DNA of 64,000 nucleotides from an uncultured archaeon (GCA_938034445.1 CALHLD010000029.1:1-64000); one strand, 5' to 3'. Counted from the first letter of the stretch, positions 42,255 to 51,118 are shown. Program-made: numbers and translations. Notes: a model not told the origin generated them from the letters alone.

Positions 42255-43799
42255 CTACTGAGGCTCTATTGTGGCTGGAGGCTTGCTTGAAACACAGTAG
42301 CTTACTGATGAAACATTTCTTATCTCATTCGTTATTCTCACACTTATTTTTTCGAGAAGATGATATGGTATTTTAGCCCAGTCCGCTGTCATACCATCCT
42401 TGGATGTTACAATCTTGACTGTAACAATGTATCCATAGTATCTTGTGTCACCTAAGACTGATACAACCTTATCGTCTCCAACAAAGGCGAAGGCTTGCCA
42501 GACCCTATCATATAATCCAGCCCTTCTAAGCTCCTCTTCCACAATGGCACTTGCCTCCCTACATATGTACAGCTTTTCCTCATTAACTTCCCCTATTATT
42601 CTTGCAGCTAAACCTGGTCCCGGAAACGGATGTCTTTTAACAATAGTTTCTGGTAGGCCAAGTTTCTTAGCCATCTTTCTAACCTCATCCTTGTAAAGAA
42701 ATTTTAGTGGCTCAATAAGCTCATATGAAATATTAGGGGGTAATCCTCCTACATTATGGTGTGTCTTTATTATCGAAGCCGGCCCACTCACTCTAGCGCT
42801 TTCTATCACATCAGGATATAGTGTCCCCTGAGCAAGATACTTAAATGGCCCATGTTTTTTTGAAATCTCGTCAAAGATTTTTACAAACGTTTCACCTACA
42901 ACTTTTCTTTTTTCCTCAGGGTCTGTTATTCCTCTCAATTTTTCTATAAACTGTTTTGAAGCGTCAACATAAAGTGGGTTTAAACCTATACTGGTAAGTG
43001 TTTTTAACACAGTCTCTGCCTCACCCTTTCTTAGTAGTCCATTGTCAACAAAAACGCATAACAGATTTTCTCCAACAACCTTTTTAACCAAGAATGCTGT
43101 TACAGTTGAATCTAGTCCACCGCTAACAGCACATATTACCTTGCCACCAGAATATCTTCTTCTTATCTCATCCAATGATGAATTGATGTATGAGCTGGTT
43201 CTCCATGTTGGTCTACATTCACACACTTTATATAGAAAATTTTTTAGAACCTTCTTACCTTCTACCGTGTGCACTACTTCTGGATGGAACTGTACACCAT
43301 AAATTTTTTTAATGTTATGTGAGAAGGCTGCATGTAATGTGTTTTCTGTCCTGGCAAGGCTTTTAAAGTTTGGTGGAAGCTTTAGAACACTGTCTCCATG
43401 GCTCATCCAAACTATTGTTTCTTTACTTAATTGGTCGAATAATATGTTTTTGTCTTCAATAACTAGTTTTGTCTTACCATATTCTCTAGCTTCTCCTCTA
43501 ATAACTTTTCCACCAAACTGTAATGCTATCATCTGGTGGCCATAGCATATGCCTAAGATAGGTAAACCTGTATCATAAACTCTTTTATCAATCATTGGAG
43601 CGTTAACATCATAGACGCTTAAAGGTCCTCCTGAAAAAATTAGTCCTTTAACATTAGGAAATCTGCTCAAACTTTCCATAATATGCTCATAAGATACAAT
43701 TTCACAATACACTTTAAGCTCCCTGACCCTCCTACTTATAAGATGGGTATATTGTCCACCGAAGTCTACAACAATGACAATGTCATGTTCTCTTTCCAT
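42255..43799 (-). CDS. guaA: GMP synthase (glutamine-hydrolysing), single-chain
   Basis: Converts XMP to GMP with glutamine and ATP. The 514 residues carry both parts in one chain: a class I amidotransferase with nucleophile Cys in 'LGICYGHQM' and His/Glu in 'QFHPEV', then the ATP pyrophosphatase with P-loop 'AVSGGLDSTV', and the dimerisation domain ending in 'SSKPPATIEPQ'. Many euryarchaea split these into two genes, so the fused form is the bacterial/eukaryotic and TACK-type layout. An AGGAGGAGAC ribosome site touches the ATG. It is 36 bases upstream of, and co-directional with, the DUF2148 gene. Confidence 0.96.
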   Translation of the reverse strand: MEREHDIVIVVDFGGQYTHLISRRVRELKVYCEIVSYEHIMESLSRFPNVKGLIFSGGPLSVYDVNAPMIDKRVYDTGLPILGICYGHQMIALQFGGKVIRGEAREYGKTKLVIEDKNILFDQLSKETIVWMSHGDSVLKLPPNFKSLARTENTLHAAFSHNIKKIYGVQFHPEVVHTVEGKKVLKNFLYKVCECRPTWRTSSYINSSLDEIRRRYSGGKVICAVSGGLDSTVTAFLVKKVVGENLLCVFVDNGLLRKGEAETVLKTLTSIGLNPLYVDASKQFIEKLRGITDPEEKRKVVGETFVKIFDEISKKHGPFKYLAQGTLYPDVIESARVSGPASIIKTHHNVGGLPPNISYELIEPLKFLYKDEVRKMAKKLGLPETIVKRHPFPGPGLAARIIGEVNEEKLYICREASAIVEEELRRAGLYDRVWQAFAFVGDDKVVSVLGDTRYYGYIVTVKIVTSKDGMTADWAKIPYHLLEKISVRITNEIRNVSSVSYCVSSKPPATIEPQ

Positions 43800-43877
43800 G
43801 TCTCCTCCTAAAAATGGGTTTGATTTTAAGTGTATTGGATTCTCATACTCTATTAACCCTATTTTTTACAAATTCTA

Positions 43878-44027
43878 TTATTTTTTCCCCTTAAAGGTTC
43901 CCTCCACTTCTTTTGCAAAAAATCTTACCTTCACAATTGGTTTATCAATTCTAATAATTTTTTCAAGGGTTCTGAGCCACGTAGTCTTTGATAGACATAC
44001 GTAGCTCTTCCCTCTCGATGAGCTCAT
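43878..44027 (-). CDS. Possible 49-residue protein downstream of the transposon remnant
   Basis: A short frame beginning ATG-AGC-TCA reads MSSSRGKSYVCLSKTTWL... and ends in KEVEGTFKGKK. Its composition (basic, with alternating hydrophobics in 'IVKVRFFAKEVEG') is protein-like, which is unusual for a chance frame. However, its first 22 codons overlap, in another frame, a stretch that reads as the last residues of TnpB. It may be a true small gene whose start was overwritten by the insertion, or a chance frame. I do not recognise a family. Confidence 0.3.
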   Translation of the reverse strand: MSSSRGKSYVCLSKTTWLRTLEKIIRIDKPIVKVRFFAKEVEGTFKGKK

Positions 44028-44735
44028 TGAGGGCTTTTAGAGTGAACCGATTCCCCACATTTGAAGGTTTAATACAGCAACGATGTCTCTATCCATTGTC
44101 AAGCCGCATTTTTCACACTTAGTTAGCCTGCCCTCATAGGAAGCCATGCTTCCAGAGCAGAGGGGGCTGATCTTAGAGCTGCTCCTTGGATTAACATACT
44201 TCACATCTAATTCGAGCCATTTAAGCTTGTATTCTAGCATGGATTGGAAGGTTCGAGCTTTCCACTTTGAGAGCTTCCTATTCATTTCTTTTGAGCCATT
44301 AAGAACTCGTCTCTTTGTTTCTTTTAATTCTCGAGTGTTGCTCCACGGTTATTCTCTTTAAGTTCCCTCGCTATTTTAGTAGTTAATTTATGCACAAAGT
44401 CCTTAGCTCTGCTCCTTTCACGCTTAGAATACTTCATGAGAAGTCTTCTGGAAGTCTTCGGCTTAAACTTTACCAATTTCTGAATCTTCTGTCTTTTAAT
44501 CTCATAGACTCTATGAATGTGATAAAGCTTCTTCAAGTTATAGCGTTCAATCCCTCCATCTATGAACGCAGTCACGTTTGTTAGATTCACGTCAAATGAT
44601 GCCCAGTCCTCAGCCTTTGGCTCAACTTCTTTCTTCACGTGATTATCAGCTCTCTTTCAGTCAGAAGCAGACCTCCAATTTTATCAAAGCCTCTTAGAAT
44701 CCATAAATACTTTGTTAAATCAACCTCTACTTAAA
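43963..44735 (-). pseudogene. tnpB: Decayed TnpB (IS200/IS605 OrfB) gene, at least three frameshifts
   Basis: Pieces of an RNA-guided-nuclease-type transposon protein lie in different frames: 'FDKIGGLLLTERELIIT' near 44640-44700, then 'EDWASFDVNLTNVTAFIDGG' with the first RuvC Asp, a break near 44325-44345 in the 'LEN' catalytic-Glu segment, then 'NGSKEMNRKLSKWKARTFQ', the zinc-finger region (first Cys pair already damaged: SPLCSGSM) and 'CEKCGLTMDRDIVAVLNLQMWG' with the last Asp, and after another shift 'FTLKALNELIEREELRM'. The N-terminal 150 or so residues are missing. It is therefore dead as a nuclease. No TnpA is beside it. Confidence 0.88.
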
Positions 44736-44769
44736 CTATAGATGTAACAATCTTTACTATAGATGCAAC
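44735..44769. repeat. 14-bp direct repeat pair at the broken transposon edge
   Basis: ACTATAGATGTAAC at 44735-44748 and ACTATAGATGCAAC at 44756-44769 are identical at 13 of 14 positions and lie between the TnpB remnant and the truncated gene that follows. Such a pair could have mediated a deletion or mark successive insertion/excision events. The second copy supplies the stop codon that ends the truncated gene. Confidence 0.7.
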
Positions 44770-45035
44770 TTTTCACTGCATGAAAAGTATGCGTCGTCTA
44801 CATCATGTTCTCTTATAATCTTCTCTAATAGCTCTTCATCATATATTGGTATACCTTTTGGATATCTTTTTCCACATGCTTTTGGAGGATATATTCTGTT
44901 AGATATTCCTTGTATTTGTGCTGCTGTAAAGGCTATAGCCTTTACATCTTTTCTATTTCTAAAGTAGACGTTAAAGTTGTGAAAGTCTCTTACTGCTGCA
45001 CCCAATATGATAGCTTTGCGGGCCATAAAAGTCAA
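44757..45035 (-). pseudogene. Truncated cyclic 2,3-diphosphoglycerate synthetase-like gene (N-terminal fragment)
   Basis: The 92-residue frame matches only the N-terminal Rossmann-like part of the cyclic 2,3-diphosphoglycerate synthetase / related GTPase family, whose members are about 450 residues. The signature 'GAAxRDFHNFNVYFR' is clear (with Val in place of the usual Gly), as are 'AFTAAQIQGI' and 'YPPKACGKRYPKGIPIYDEE'. The frame ends abruptly at the hairpin and direct repeats that border the TnpB remnant, and the remaining 80 percent is not in the window. I infer disruption and deletion by the transposon. Start could be the ATG at 45035 or the one at 45026. Confidence 0.8.
44769..44787. 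repeat. Perfect 7-bp hairpin, candidate IS200/IS605 end
   Basis: CTTTTCA-CTGCA-TGAAAAG forms a 7-bp stem with a 5-nt loop just beyond the TnpB remnant. IS200/IS605 elements have subterminal imperfect palindromes recognised as single-stranded hairpins by TnpA, so this may be the surviving left end. It lies inside the last codons of the truncated gene at 44757. Confidence 0.5.
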
Positions 45036-45075
45036 TAAATTTTCTTCTAATGCCTCTTATATACCTTTATATTTT

Positions 45076-45795
45076 CTATAGCTCGTCTGCAACCTTCTTA
45101 TACTCATACAATATTTCAGTATAGCCTAGGGGCTCTGTACCTGTTACGGTATAGTTGATTACTAGACCTTCTACTCCAATCTTTTTCAATATTCTAAGAT
45201 CATTGGGTTCAATGTACTTTTGTGTTGGCACTATAACCGGTTTTGCCGCCCTCCTTGTTATTAGTGCATATGTTGTTATGTCTAGTAGTGTTAGAGGCAG
45301 CCTGAAAACTTGAGGTGAAATGATTGCTGCCTCGATGGCTCCGATTCTACCGTCGTGGGCTAATATTTCAACCTGTTCAAGCACATATCCGCTTCCCACA
45401 GAAATAATTTTGGATACTCTTTCATCATTATATATGAATGATGGCATATGATGTGCCATCATTTTAACATAATCTATTCCTGTTGAAACAATCTTTTCCC
45501 ACTCTTCTCTTCTAATCATCGGAGAATCCCCTATCCTTATGCCTACGGGCACCTTAACTGAACCTATTACCTCCGAAATCGCGTGCTCCTCTAAATCTAT
45601 TGTCCCATACCTTACACCAGTTCCGCTTTCTTCTAGGTTCAAGTTTAGCTCTATAGCGTCTGCACCACCTTCTTCTGAGGCTGTTGCAAGTTGAGCGCTG
45701 TTTGTATAAAGGTTTGATATTATTGCAAACCTGCTTTTTAAAATATCTGTTATCCTGCCCAAAGCCTTTTCCTCGCCAATAAAATAATTATTCAC
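45076..45795 (-). CDS. Unrecognised protein, probable TIM-barrel enzyme
   Basis: A 239-residue protein I cannot assign. The spacing of strands and helices suggests a TIM barrel: 'FAIISNLYTN', 'GADAIELNLNLE' (as in dihydroorotate-dehydrogenase-like barrels), 'VPVGIRIGDSP', 'GIDYVKMMAH', 'GAIEAAIISP', 'KPVIVPTQKYI' and the C-terminal 'GVEGLVINYTVTG' that could form a phosphate site. No signal peptide or cluster motif. It follows the MrfA-like helicase gene by 45 bases on the same strand and may share its transcript. An enzyme acting on a phosphorylated or flavin substrate is a guess from fold only. Confidence 0.6.
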   Translation of the reverse strand: MNNYFIGEEKALGRITDILKSRFAIISNLYTNSAQLATASEEGGADAIELNLNLEESGTGVRYGTIDLEEHAISEVIGSVKVPVGIRIGDSPMIRREEWEKIVSTGIDYVKMMAHHMPSFIYNDERVSKIISVGSGYVLEQVEILAHDGRIGAIEAAIISPQVFRLPLTLLDITTYALITRRAAKPVIVPTQKYIEPNDLRILKKIGVEGLVINYTVTGTEPLGYTEILYEYKKVADEL

Positions 45796-45840
45796 ATATT
45801 CTTAAATATTGTCTATAAAATTGGCTTGAAGGATACGATA

Positions 45841-48390
45841 TCATACGATTGTCTTATCATGTAGGCTATAGTCTGGCTCTGTTGAAGCTCCAGCCAATAT
45901 TCTTTTTATAACCTCTAGTGCACCTTTTTTATGCAGCATCCTATTATTGTTTCCACAATGGTATGAATACGTGCATCTTGGGCATCCACTTTCGCTTTCA
46001 CATGGACATTCTTCTAGAATATTCTGCCCTCTCGAAAGCGCCTTTTCTATCCTATCGAATAGAAGTTTTGATGCGCCGTTTCCTCCTTCAGTGCCATCGT
46101 ACACGTATATCATTCCAGTCGCACCTATAGAAACTCCCCCCATCTCATTTGAAGCTCCTCCTGTTATCATGTTCGACCCCTCTATTATAACATGTTCTGT
46201 GGCATGGAAGCTGCTTGCCAAGAGTTCATCAACTCTTCCACCTTCTTCTATAACCTTGTTTAGGAGGTTTTCTGGCTCAGGCGCTTTGAAGACAAAGCCT
46301 TTGGTTTCGAAACAGTATTCTATTGGCGTTTCTAGGAGAAACTGTTCTCCTCTTTCTTCGCTTTCACCCATCTTGAACTGCATGTAGCCTGTTACAATTT
46401 TAACAATTTTTAGGTCACAGAATGCAACCTTTATCCCAAAAACGTCTTTTATCTCATTAACCCTTATAACTGTAGGCTCTACTGTAGTTAATGGTTTTGT
46501 ATAATAGGGGTAATCTTGTGGAAGTTTTTCCACTTCAGCCACCCACTTTTCTCCGAAAACTTTGAGTTCCTTGCAAATGTAGTTTTCTCCCCCATGCATG
46601 TATATTGCCTTTGGATGAAGTTCTCCTATTCCAACTGGAATTTCTCTAAATCCAATATTTTTTCCTTCACAATATATTTCTATAACCTTTCCAGCTCCCC
46701 TTATATTTGTTTCTAAAGCATATTTTTTTCCTTCTCTTGTTGGATAAACTTTGTTTTTTGAATAAAATGCTTTTTTTTCTGAAACGAGTCTGTCAACCAC
46801 CTCTTCATCATAGAGCTTTTCATCAAAAGCTAGAGGTTTATCGCATATTGTGCATAAAATCTGTTTTTCTCTAACTATAGGGTTCATTGGGTCAGTATAG
46901 CATGCTGAAATGTCTTTGAAATAGTCCTCGGGGTGTCTGCTGTAGTAGCTGCTTATTGGATCATCTTCTCTTAAAACCAATAGTATGATACTCTCTTGCC
47001 CTCTTCTCCCAGCTCTTCCAGCCCTTTGAATCAAGTGTGTCACATTAACTATGTCTGATATTATTGCATCGACGTGGCCTATGTCTATTCCTAGTTCTAG
47101 TGTCGGTGTAGCTATTATTGCATCTATTTCACCCCTTTTAAACGCCTGCTCCACTTTTTCCCTTAATTCTCTTGTTAGGCCAGCTCGATGTATTCTAACA
47201 TTTAACCCCTCTCTTCTCGCATATCTTAGGAGGATTTCTGCATCAACATGACTGTTTGAGAATGATAGAACCTTGAAACCATTCTTTACAAGTGTTTTTA
47301 AAGCGTTCGTCCTCAAGATCCTGTTGGTGGATATTGTAGGGTACAACATTATAAAATGTGTTCTACCATGTCTTCCTTCAATCTCATGTACTACTTCAAA
47401 TGGTCTGTCAAAAAGTTTTTCACAAAATTCTTTTGGATTATATATTGTTGCAGAAGATGCTACAACCTGTAAGGTGCCTGTAAAACGTTCTAGTCTCTTT
47501 ACAATATAATGCACATGTGCTCCAAAACTTCCAATATAATTGTGCACTTCATCCACTACAATAATCTTTGCTCTCTTAAATAGATTAGAATATCTGGTGT
47601 TCGATAGAAGATGAATGTTTATTGTATCAAAGTTTGTTATCAAAGCTTCGGGAGGATTATCGTATATTTTTTCCCTCTCCCTTCTCGTCGTATCACCGTC
47701 AAATACTTCAACATTGAATCCGAAACCTTCAGCCAGCTTTTTAAGCCTAGCTCTTTGATCACGTGCAAGAGCCTTTGTAGGATATATTAACAAGATTATT
47801 GGTTTACAAAAATCACTACCCCCTATTTTCTCCAACAACTTTTTAGCTATTATAAAGATCGGTATCGAAAATGCCTCTGTCTTTCCACTTCCTGTTGGCG
47901 CGGAAAGGACCACATTCTTTCCTTCCAAAATTTCTTTTACTGCTTCAACTTGGAACTTGAAAAATTTTTCAAAAAATTTTTTTCTTATCCATTCTCCAAC
48001 TTCTTTACCGACAACCTTCTCTACATCGTCACCTTCTTCCGGCATTCTTTCTGGAAAAAGTTCATATTTTACAATGTTAGCTCTTTTTTCCTGCAGTATG
48101 AGCTTTATTGCAGGATTAAGTTCATCAAAATCTACTTCATACCTTTTAAGCAACTTTTTAATTTCATCCAATGTTTTTATCGGCTTATCTTCAGCTTTTA
48201 GGGCAAACTTTTCTTTGACCCCCTTGCCTATTTTATCATATTCTAGCATAAGCTTGAGGTATGCTTTCTCAACCCTGTTTTCATTAGAGGAGAACATGTA
48301 ATTGCATTCGTAGCAGTATAATTTTATTCTATTAACATCCTTTTCTAAGACCAATTCCTTTTTGCATAAGGGGCATTTAAGAAGAGGCAA
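45841..48390 (-). CDS. DExH helicase with DUF1998 domain (MrfA/YprA-like)
   Basis: An 849-residue superfamily 2 helicase. An N-terminal zinc-ribbon (CPLCKKEL and CYECNY) precedes the two RecA domains with Walker A 'SAPTGSGKTEA', the DEVH box 'IVVDEVHNY', 'SSATIYNP', 'IATPTLELGIDIG' and the motif VI 'QRAGRAGRRGQ'. The C-terminal DUF1998 (MZB) domain ends in a four-cysteine cluster 'CPCESESGCPRC' and 'YHCGNN'. Bacterial MrfA repairs mitomycin-type DNA adducts and eukaryotic Hrq1 is related; a repair role is likely. It begins at TTG, with an AGGT just ahead. No MrfB-type exonuclease neighbour is seen. Confidence 0.9.
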   Translation of the reverse strand: MPLLKCPLCKKELVLEKDVNRIKLYCYECNYMFSSNENRVEKAYLKLMLEYDKIGKGVKEKFALKAEDKPIKTLDEIKKLLKRYEVDFDELNPAIKLILQEKRANIVKYELFPERMPEEGDDVEKVVGKEVGEWIRKKFFEKFFKFQVEAVKEILEGKNVVLSAPTGSGKTEAFSIPIFIIAKKLLEKIGGSDFCKPIILLIYPTKALARDQRARLKKLAEGFGFNVEVFDGDTTRREREKIYDNPPEALITNFDTINIHLLSNTRYSNLFKRAKIIVVDEVHNYIGSFGAHVHYIVKRLERFTGTLQVVASSATIYNPKEFCEKLFDRPFEVVHEIEGRHGRTHFIMLYPTISTNRILRTNALKTLVKNGFKVLSFSNSHVDAEILLRYARREGLNVRIHRAGLTRELREKVEQAFKRGEIDAIIATPTLELGIDIGHVDAIISDIVNVTHLIQRAGRAGRRGQESIILLVLREDDPISSYYSRHPEDYFKDISACYTDPMNPIVREKQILCTICDKPLAFDEKLYDEEVVDRLVSEKKAFYSKNKVYPTREGKKYALETNIRGAGKVIEIYCEGKNIGFREIPVGIGELHPKAIYMHGGENYICKELKVFGEKWVAEVEKLPQDYPYYTKPLTTVEPTVIRVNEIKDVFGIKVAFCDLKIVKIVTGYMQFKMGESEERGEQFLLETPIEYCFETKGFVFKAPEPENLLNKVIEEGGRVDELLASSFHATEHVIIEGSNMITGGASNEMGGVSIGATGMIYVYDGTEGGNGASKLLFDRIEKALSRGQNILEECPCESESGCPRCTYSYHCGNNNRMLHKKGALEVIKRILAGASTEPDYSLHDKTIV

Positions 48391-48485
48391 ACCTAATGCT
48401 TTTTTCTTAAAGTTTGTTTAAAAATGTTTTCAAAATATCAAAAATTCTATATACCTCGTTTTGATGGCCTTACTGTGATGGACAT

Positions 48486-50639
48486 ATGGAAGTTCCCACA
48501 CCTTTCGAACAGACTGCATTAAATAGCATAATTCTTATTGCAATTGGTGCACTAATATATGCTGCGCTTCTTGCGAAACAGGTTCTAAGGGAGCCCATTG
48601 GTTCTGGAAAGATGGTTGAAGTCTGGGCTGGCATAAAGGAGGGTGCAAACGCTTACCTGAAAAGACAGTTTAAGTCGATACTCCTACTTATAGGAATTTT
48701 GGCAATCATATTATATGCTTCTGCAGCATTAGCGAATGCACCATTTTCAATTTCACTTGGTAGGGCTGTTGCATTTTTGATGGGCGCCTTCTTTTCTGCG
48801 ATGGTCGGATACCTTGGAATGAATATGGCTGTGCAGGGTAGTATAAGGACATCTAATGTTGCTGGCAAAAGTTTCAGGGATGCTTTAAGGATATCATATC
48901 GTTCTGGTACTGTAACTGGTATGTTGACTGATGGCTTAGGCCTTTTGGGTGGAACATTAATCTTCATCCTTTTCCTAAAGGATTCTCCTGAAGTGCTGCT
49001 TGGATTCGGTTTTGGCGGGACTCTTCTAGCGCTTTTCATGCGTGTTGGTGGAGGTATATATACTAAGGCTGCTGACGTTGGAGCCGACCTTGTTGGTAAG
49101 GTTGAAAAGGGTATTCCAGAAGACGATCCGAGAAATGCTGCTGTTGTAGCTGACCTTGTTGGTGATAATGTTGGAGACTGTGCTGGTATGGCTGCAGACA
49201 TTTTCGAATCATATGAGGTTACTATGGTTTCTGCAATGCTACTTGGTTTAGCTATTACTCCATTTGACTACAAATGGATTGTCTTCCCACTTCTTGTTAG
49301 GGCGATTGGTGTTATAAGTACAATTGTTGGAACATATTGTGTTTCCTTGTGGCCTGAAAGTTGGACTAAAGGTAATGCCTTCAAGGCTATGGACTTTTCA
49401 TACGATCTTTCTTCTGCAATATCTGTGGCAAGCACTTTCTTTCTAGCATTATATTATGCACAAGATTTAAGAGTATTTTATGCAGTTGCAGTTGGAGTAC
49501 TTCTTGCTATAAGCTTCAATAAACTTGCAGATTATTTCACAAGCCCACATAGGAAGCCTGTGGACGAGATAGCCAAATCATCTAATACTGGTGCTGCACC
49601 ACTTCTTCTTTCTGGTCTTGCGTTAGGATTTGAGAGTACTGTTTGGGTTTTGACTGTTATCGCTGCAACAATAGTTGCTTCAACAATATTCTTCACAGGC
49701 GGTGGACCCATTTTTGCCATGTATGGTGTCGCCTTAGCTGGTATAGGAATGCTCACTCACACTGGAAACAACGTTTCAATGGACACTTACGGTCCTATTG
49801 CTGATAATGCTGGAGGTATTGCTGAAATGGCTGGGGCTGAGGAGGAGAAGAAGAGGGCTCTTGCCGCCCTTGATGAAGCAGGTAATACTACAAAAGCTGT
49901 AACTAAGGCTATAGCTATAGCTTCAGCTGTTCTTGCTGCGATATCGCTCTTCGCATCTTATGCTGAATCAATCGGTGCTGGTCATACGATAACGTTGGAT
50001 ATTGCAGAACCAATAGTTTTTGTTGGTCTTCTAGTTGGTGGTGCTCTACCATTCTTATTTAGTTCGATTTCGATAAGAGCTGTTGGAAGGACTGCCTCTA
50101 AGGTTATAGAGGAGGTTAGAGAGCAGTTCAAGATACCTGGTGTGATGGAGGGTAAGGTTAAGCCAAACTATGCAAAAGTAGTTTCAATTGTCACATCAGC
50201 TGCACAAAGGGAGCTTGTAGGTTTAGCATTGCTTGGAATATTGACTCCGATAGCTGTTGGCCTACTTTTGGGAGAGTTTGCTTTAGGCGCCTTCTTGGCT
50301 GGTGTAATACTTACTGGCCAGTTGCTTGCAGTGTTTATGGCGAACACTGGTGCTGCATGGGATAATGCGAAAAAGAAGATAGAAGATGGATACTATGGTG
50401 GAAAGGGTTCAGAACAGCATAAGTCCGCTGTTATCGGCGATACTGTAGGTGATCCACTTAAGGATACTGCCGGCCCAGCATTGAACCCGATGATAAAGGT
50501 AATAAACTTAGTGAGCTTAATCTTTGCACCAATAATAATAAAGTTTAGAGAAAATATTCTACTTACTTCATTAGCAGCTTTACTACTACTCATAGTACTT
50601 GCGATTGTAATCATACGCAGTAAGAAAGAAGCCTTCTAA
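48486..50639 (+). CDS. hppA: Membrane H+-translocating pyrophosphatase, K+-independent type
   Basis: A 717-residue integral pump with about 16 helices that hydrolyses pyrophosphate and moves protons across the membrane. The pyrophosphate site is visible as 'GGGIYTKAADVGADLVGKVEKG' with 'DDPRNAAVVADLVGDNVGDCAGMAAD', plus the C-terminal 'DTVGDPLKDTAGPALNP'. In the GNTTKA motif, residue 470 is Lys; K+-dependent enzymes have Ala at that position, so this is the K+-independent class, which pumps H+. It recovers energy from PPi made in biosynthesis. The ATG follows a TCTATATAC box about 35 nt upstream. Confidence 0.95.
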   Translation: MEVPTPFEQTALNSIILIAIGALIYAALLAKQVLREPIGSGKMVEVWAGIKEGANAYLKRQFKSILLLIGILAIILYASAALANAPFSISLGRAVAFLMGAFFSAMVGYLGMNMAVQGSIRTSNVAGKSFRDALRISYRSGTVTGMLTDGLGLLGGTLIFILFLKDSPEVLLGFGFGGTLLALFMRVGGGIYTKAADVGADLVGKVEKGIPEDDPRNAAVVADLVGDNVGDCAGMAADIFESYEVTMVSAMLLGLAITPFDYKWIVFPLLVRAIGVISTIVGTYCVSLWPESWTKGNAFKAMDFSYDLSSAISVASTFFLALYYAQDLRVFYAVAVGVLLAISFNKLADYFTSPHRKPVDEIAKSSNTGAAPLLLSGLALGFESTVWVLTVIAATIVASTIFFTGGGPIFAMYGVALAGIGMLTHTGNNVSMDTYGPIADNAGGIAEMAGAEEEKKRALAALDEAGNTTKAVTKAIAIASAVLAAISLFASYAESIGAGHTITLDIAEPIVFVGLLVGGALPFLFSSISIRAVGRTASKVIEEVREQFKIPGVMEGKVKPNYAKVVSIVTSAAQRELVGLALLGILTPIAVGLLLGEFALGAFLAGVILTGQLLAVFMANTGAAWDNAKKKIEDGYYGGKGSEQHKSAVIGDTVGDPLKDTAGPALNPMIKVINLVSLIFAPIIIKFRENILLTSLAALLLLIVLAIVIIRSKKEAF

Positions 50640-50743
50640 ACTTCCACATATATTTTTTAAACTAAGGCAGATAAAACTATCATAAATTAGTTTGTAAAGA
50701 TTTTAATTAAACACTTAAATTCTAGCTTAAATCAAAGCATGTG

Positions 50744-51118
50744 ATGGTATTTAAAAGACAGGTAACTGTTTCCGTAATTCTTTTAATGGCGATCATTTTA
50801 ATATCCAACTATTTTGTGTACCAAACTTTTCCTCCAAAAGTATCGACTTCTCCTGTAACAGTTAACGCATATTGGTTGAAGACAAATGTAAAGTTAGGTG
50901 ACTCTGTAACATTCGTGGTTAAGGCAGCGAATAGTAACTTTGTAGTTCAAATATGGAAAGAGGGTATTTCAGGTGAGCCCGTAATCCAGTATCAAGGTTC
51001 AGGTATTCTATCACAAGATTTTATTCCCCCAGAAAAGGCTGTATACTATATTAAGGTTATATTTCCTGATGGAAGTGTGTGGGTGCAGCAGAAGGAATAC
51101 CAACTTATAGTAAATTAG
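50744..51118 (+). CDS. Small membrane-anchored extracellular protein of unknown function
   Basis: A 124-residue protein with an N-terminal hydrophobic helix ('VSVILLMAIILISNYFVYQ') after a short basic start, and an outside domain of about 95 residues rich in beta-strand-forming residues, beginning 'PVTVNAYWLKTNVKLGDSVTFVVKA' and ending 'VWVQQKEYQLIVN'. The pattern resembles a single Ig-like/CARDB-type bead. No cysteine or catalytic motif. It follows the pyrophosphatase gene by about 100 AT-rich bases and stands alone. I do not recognise the family. Confidence 0.65.
   Translation: MVFKRQVTVSVILLMAIILISNYFVYQTFPPKVSTSPVTVNAYWLKTNVKLGDSVTFVVKAANSNFVVQIWKEGISGEPVIQYQGSGILSQDFIPPEKAVYYIKVIFPDGSVWVQQKEYQLIVN

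Noticed and set aside
48653-49201. 182-codon open frame antisense to the pyrophosphatase
   Set aside because: A shadow of the hppA active-site region, with Pro/Ser-rich composition and no motif.
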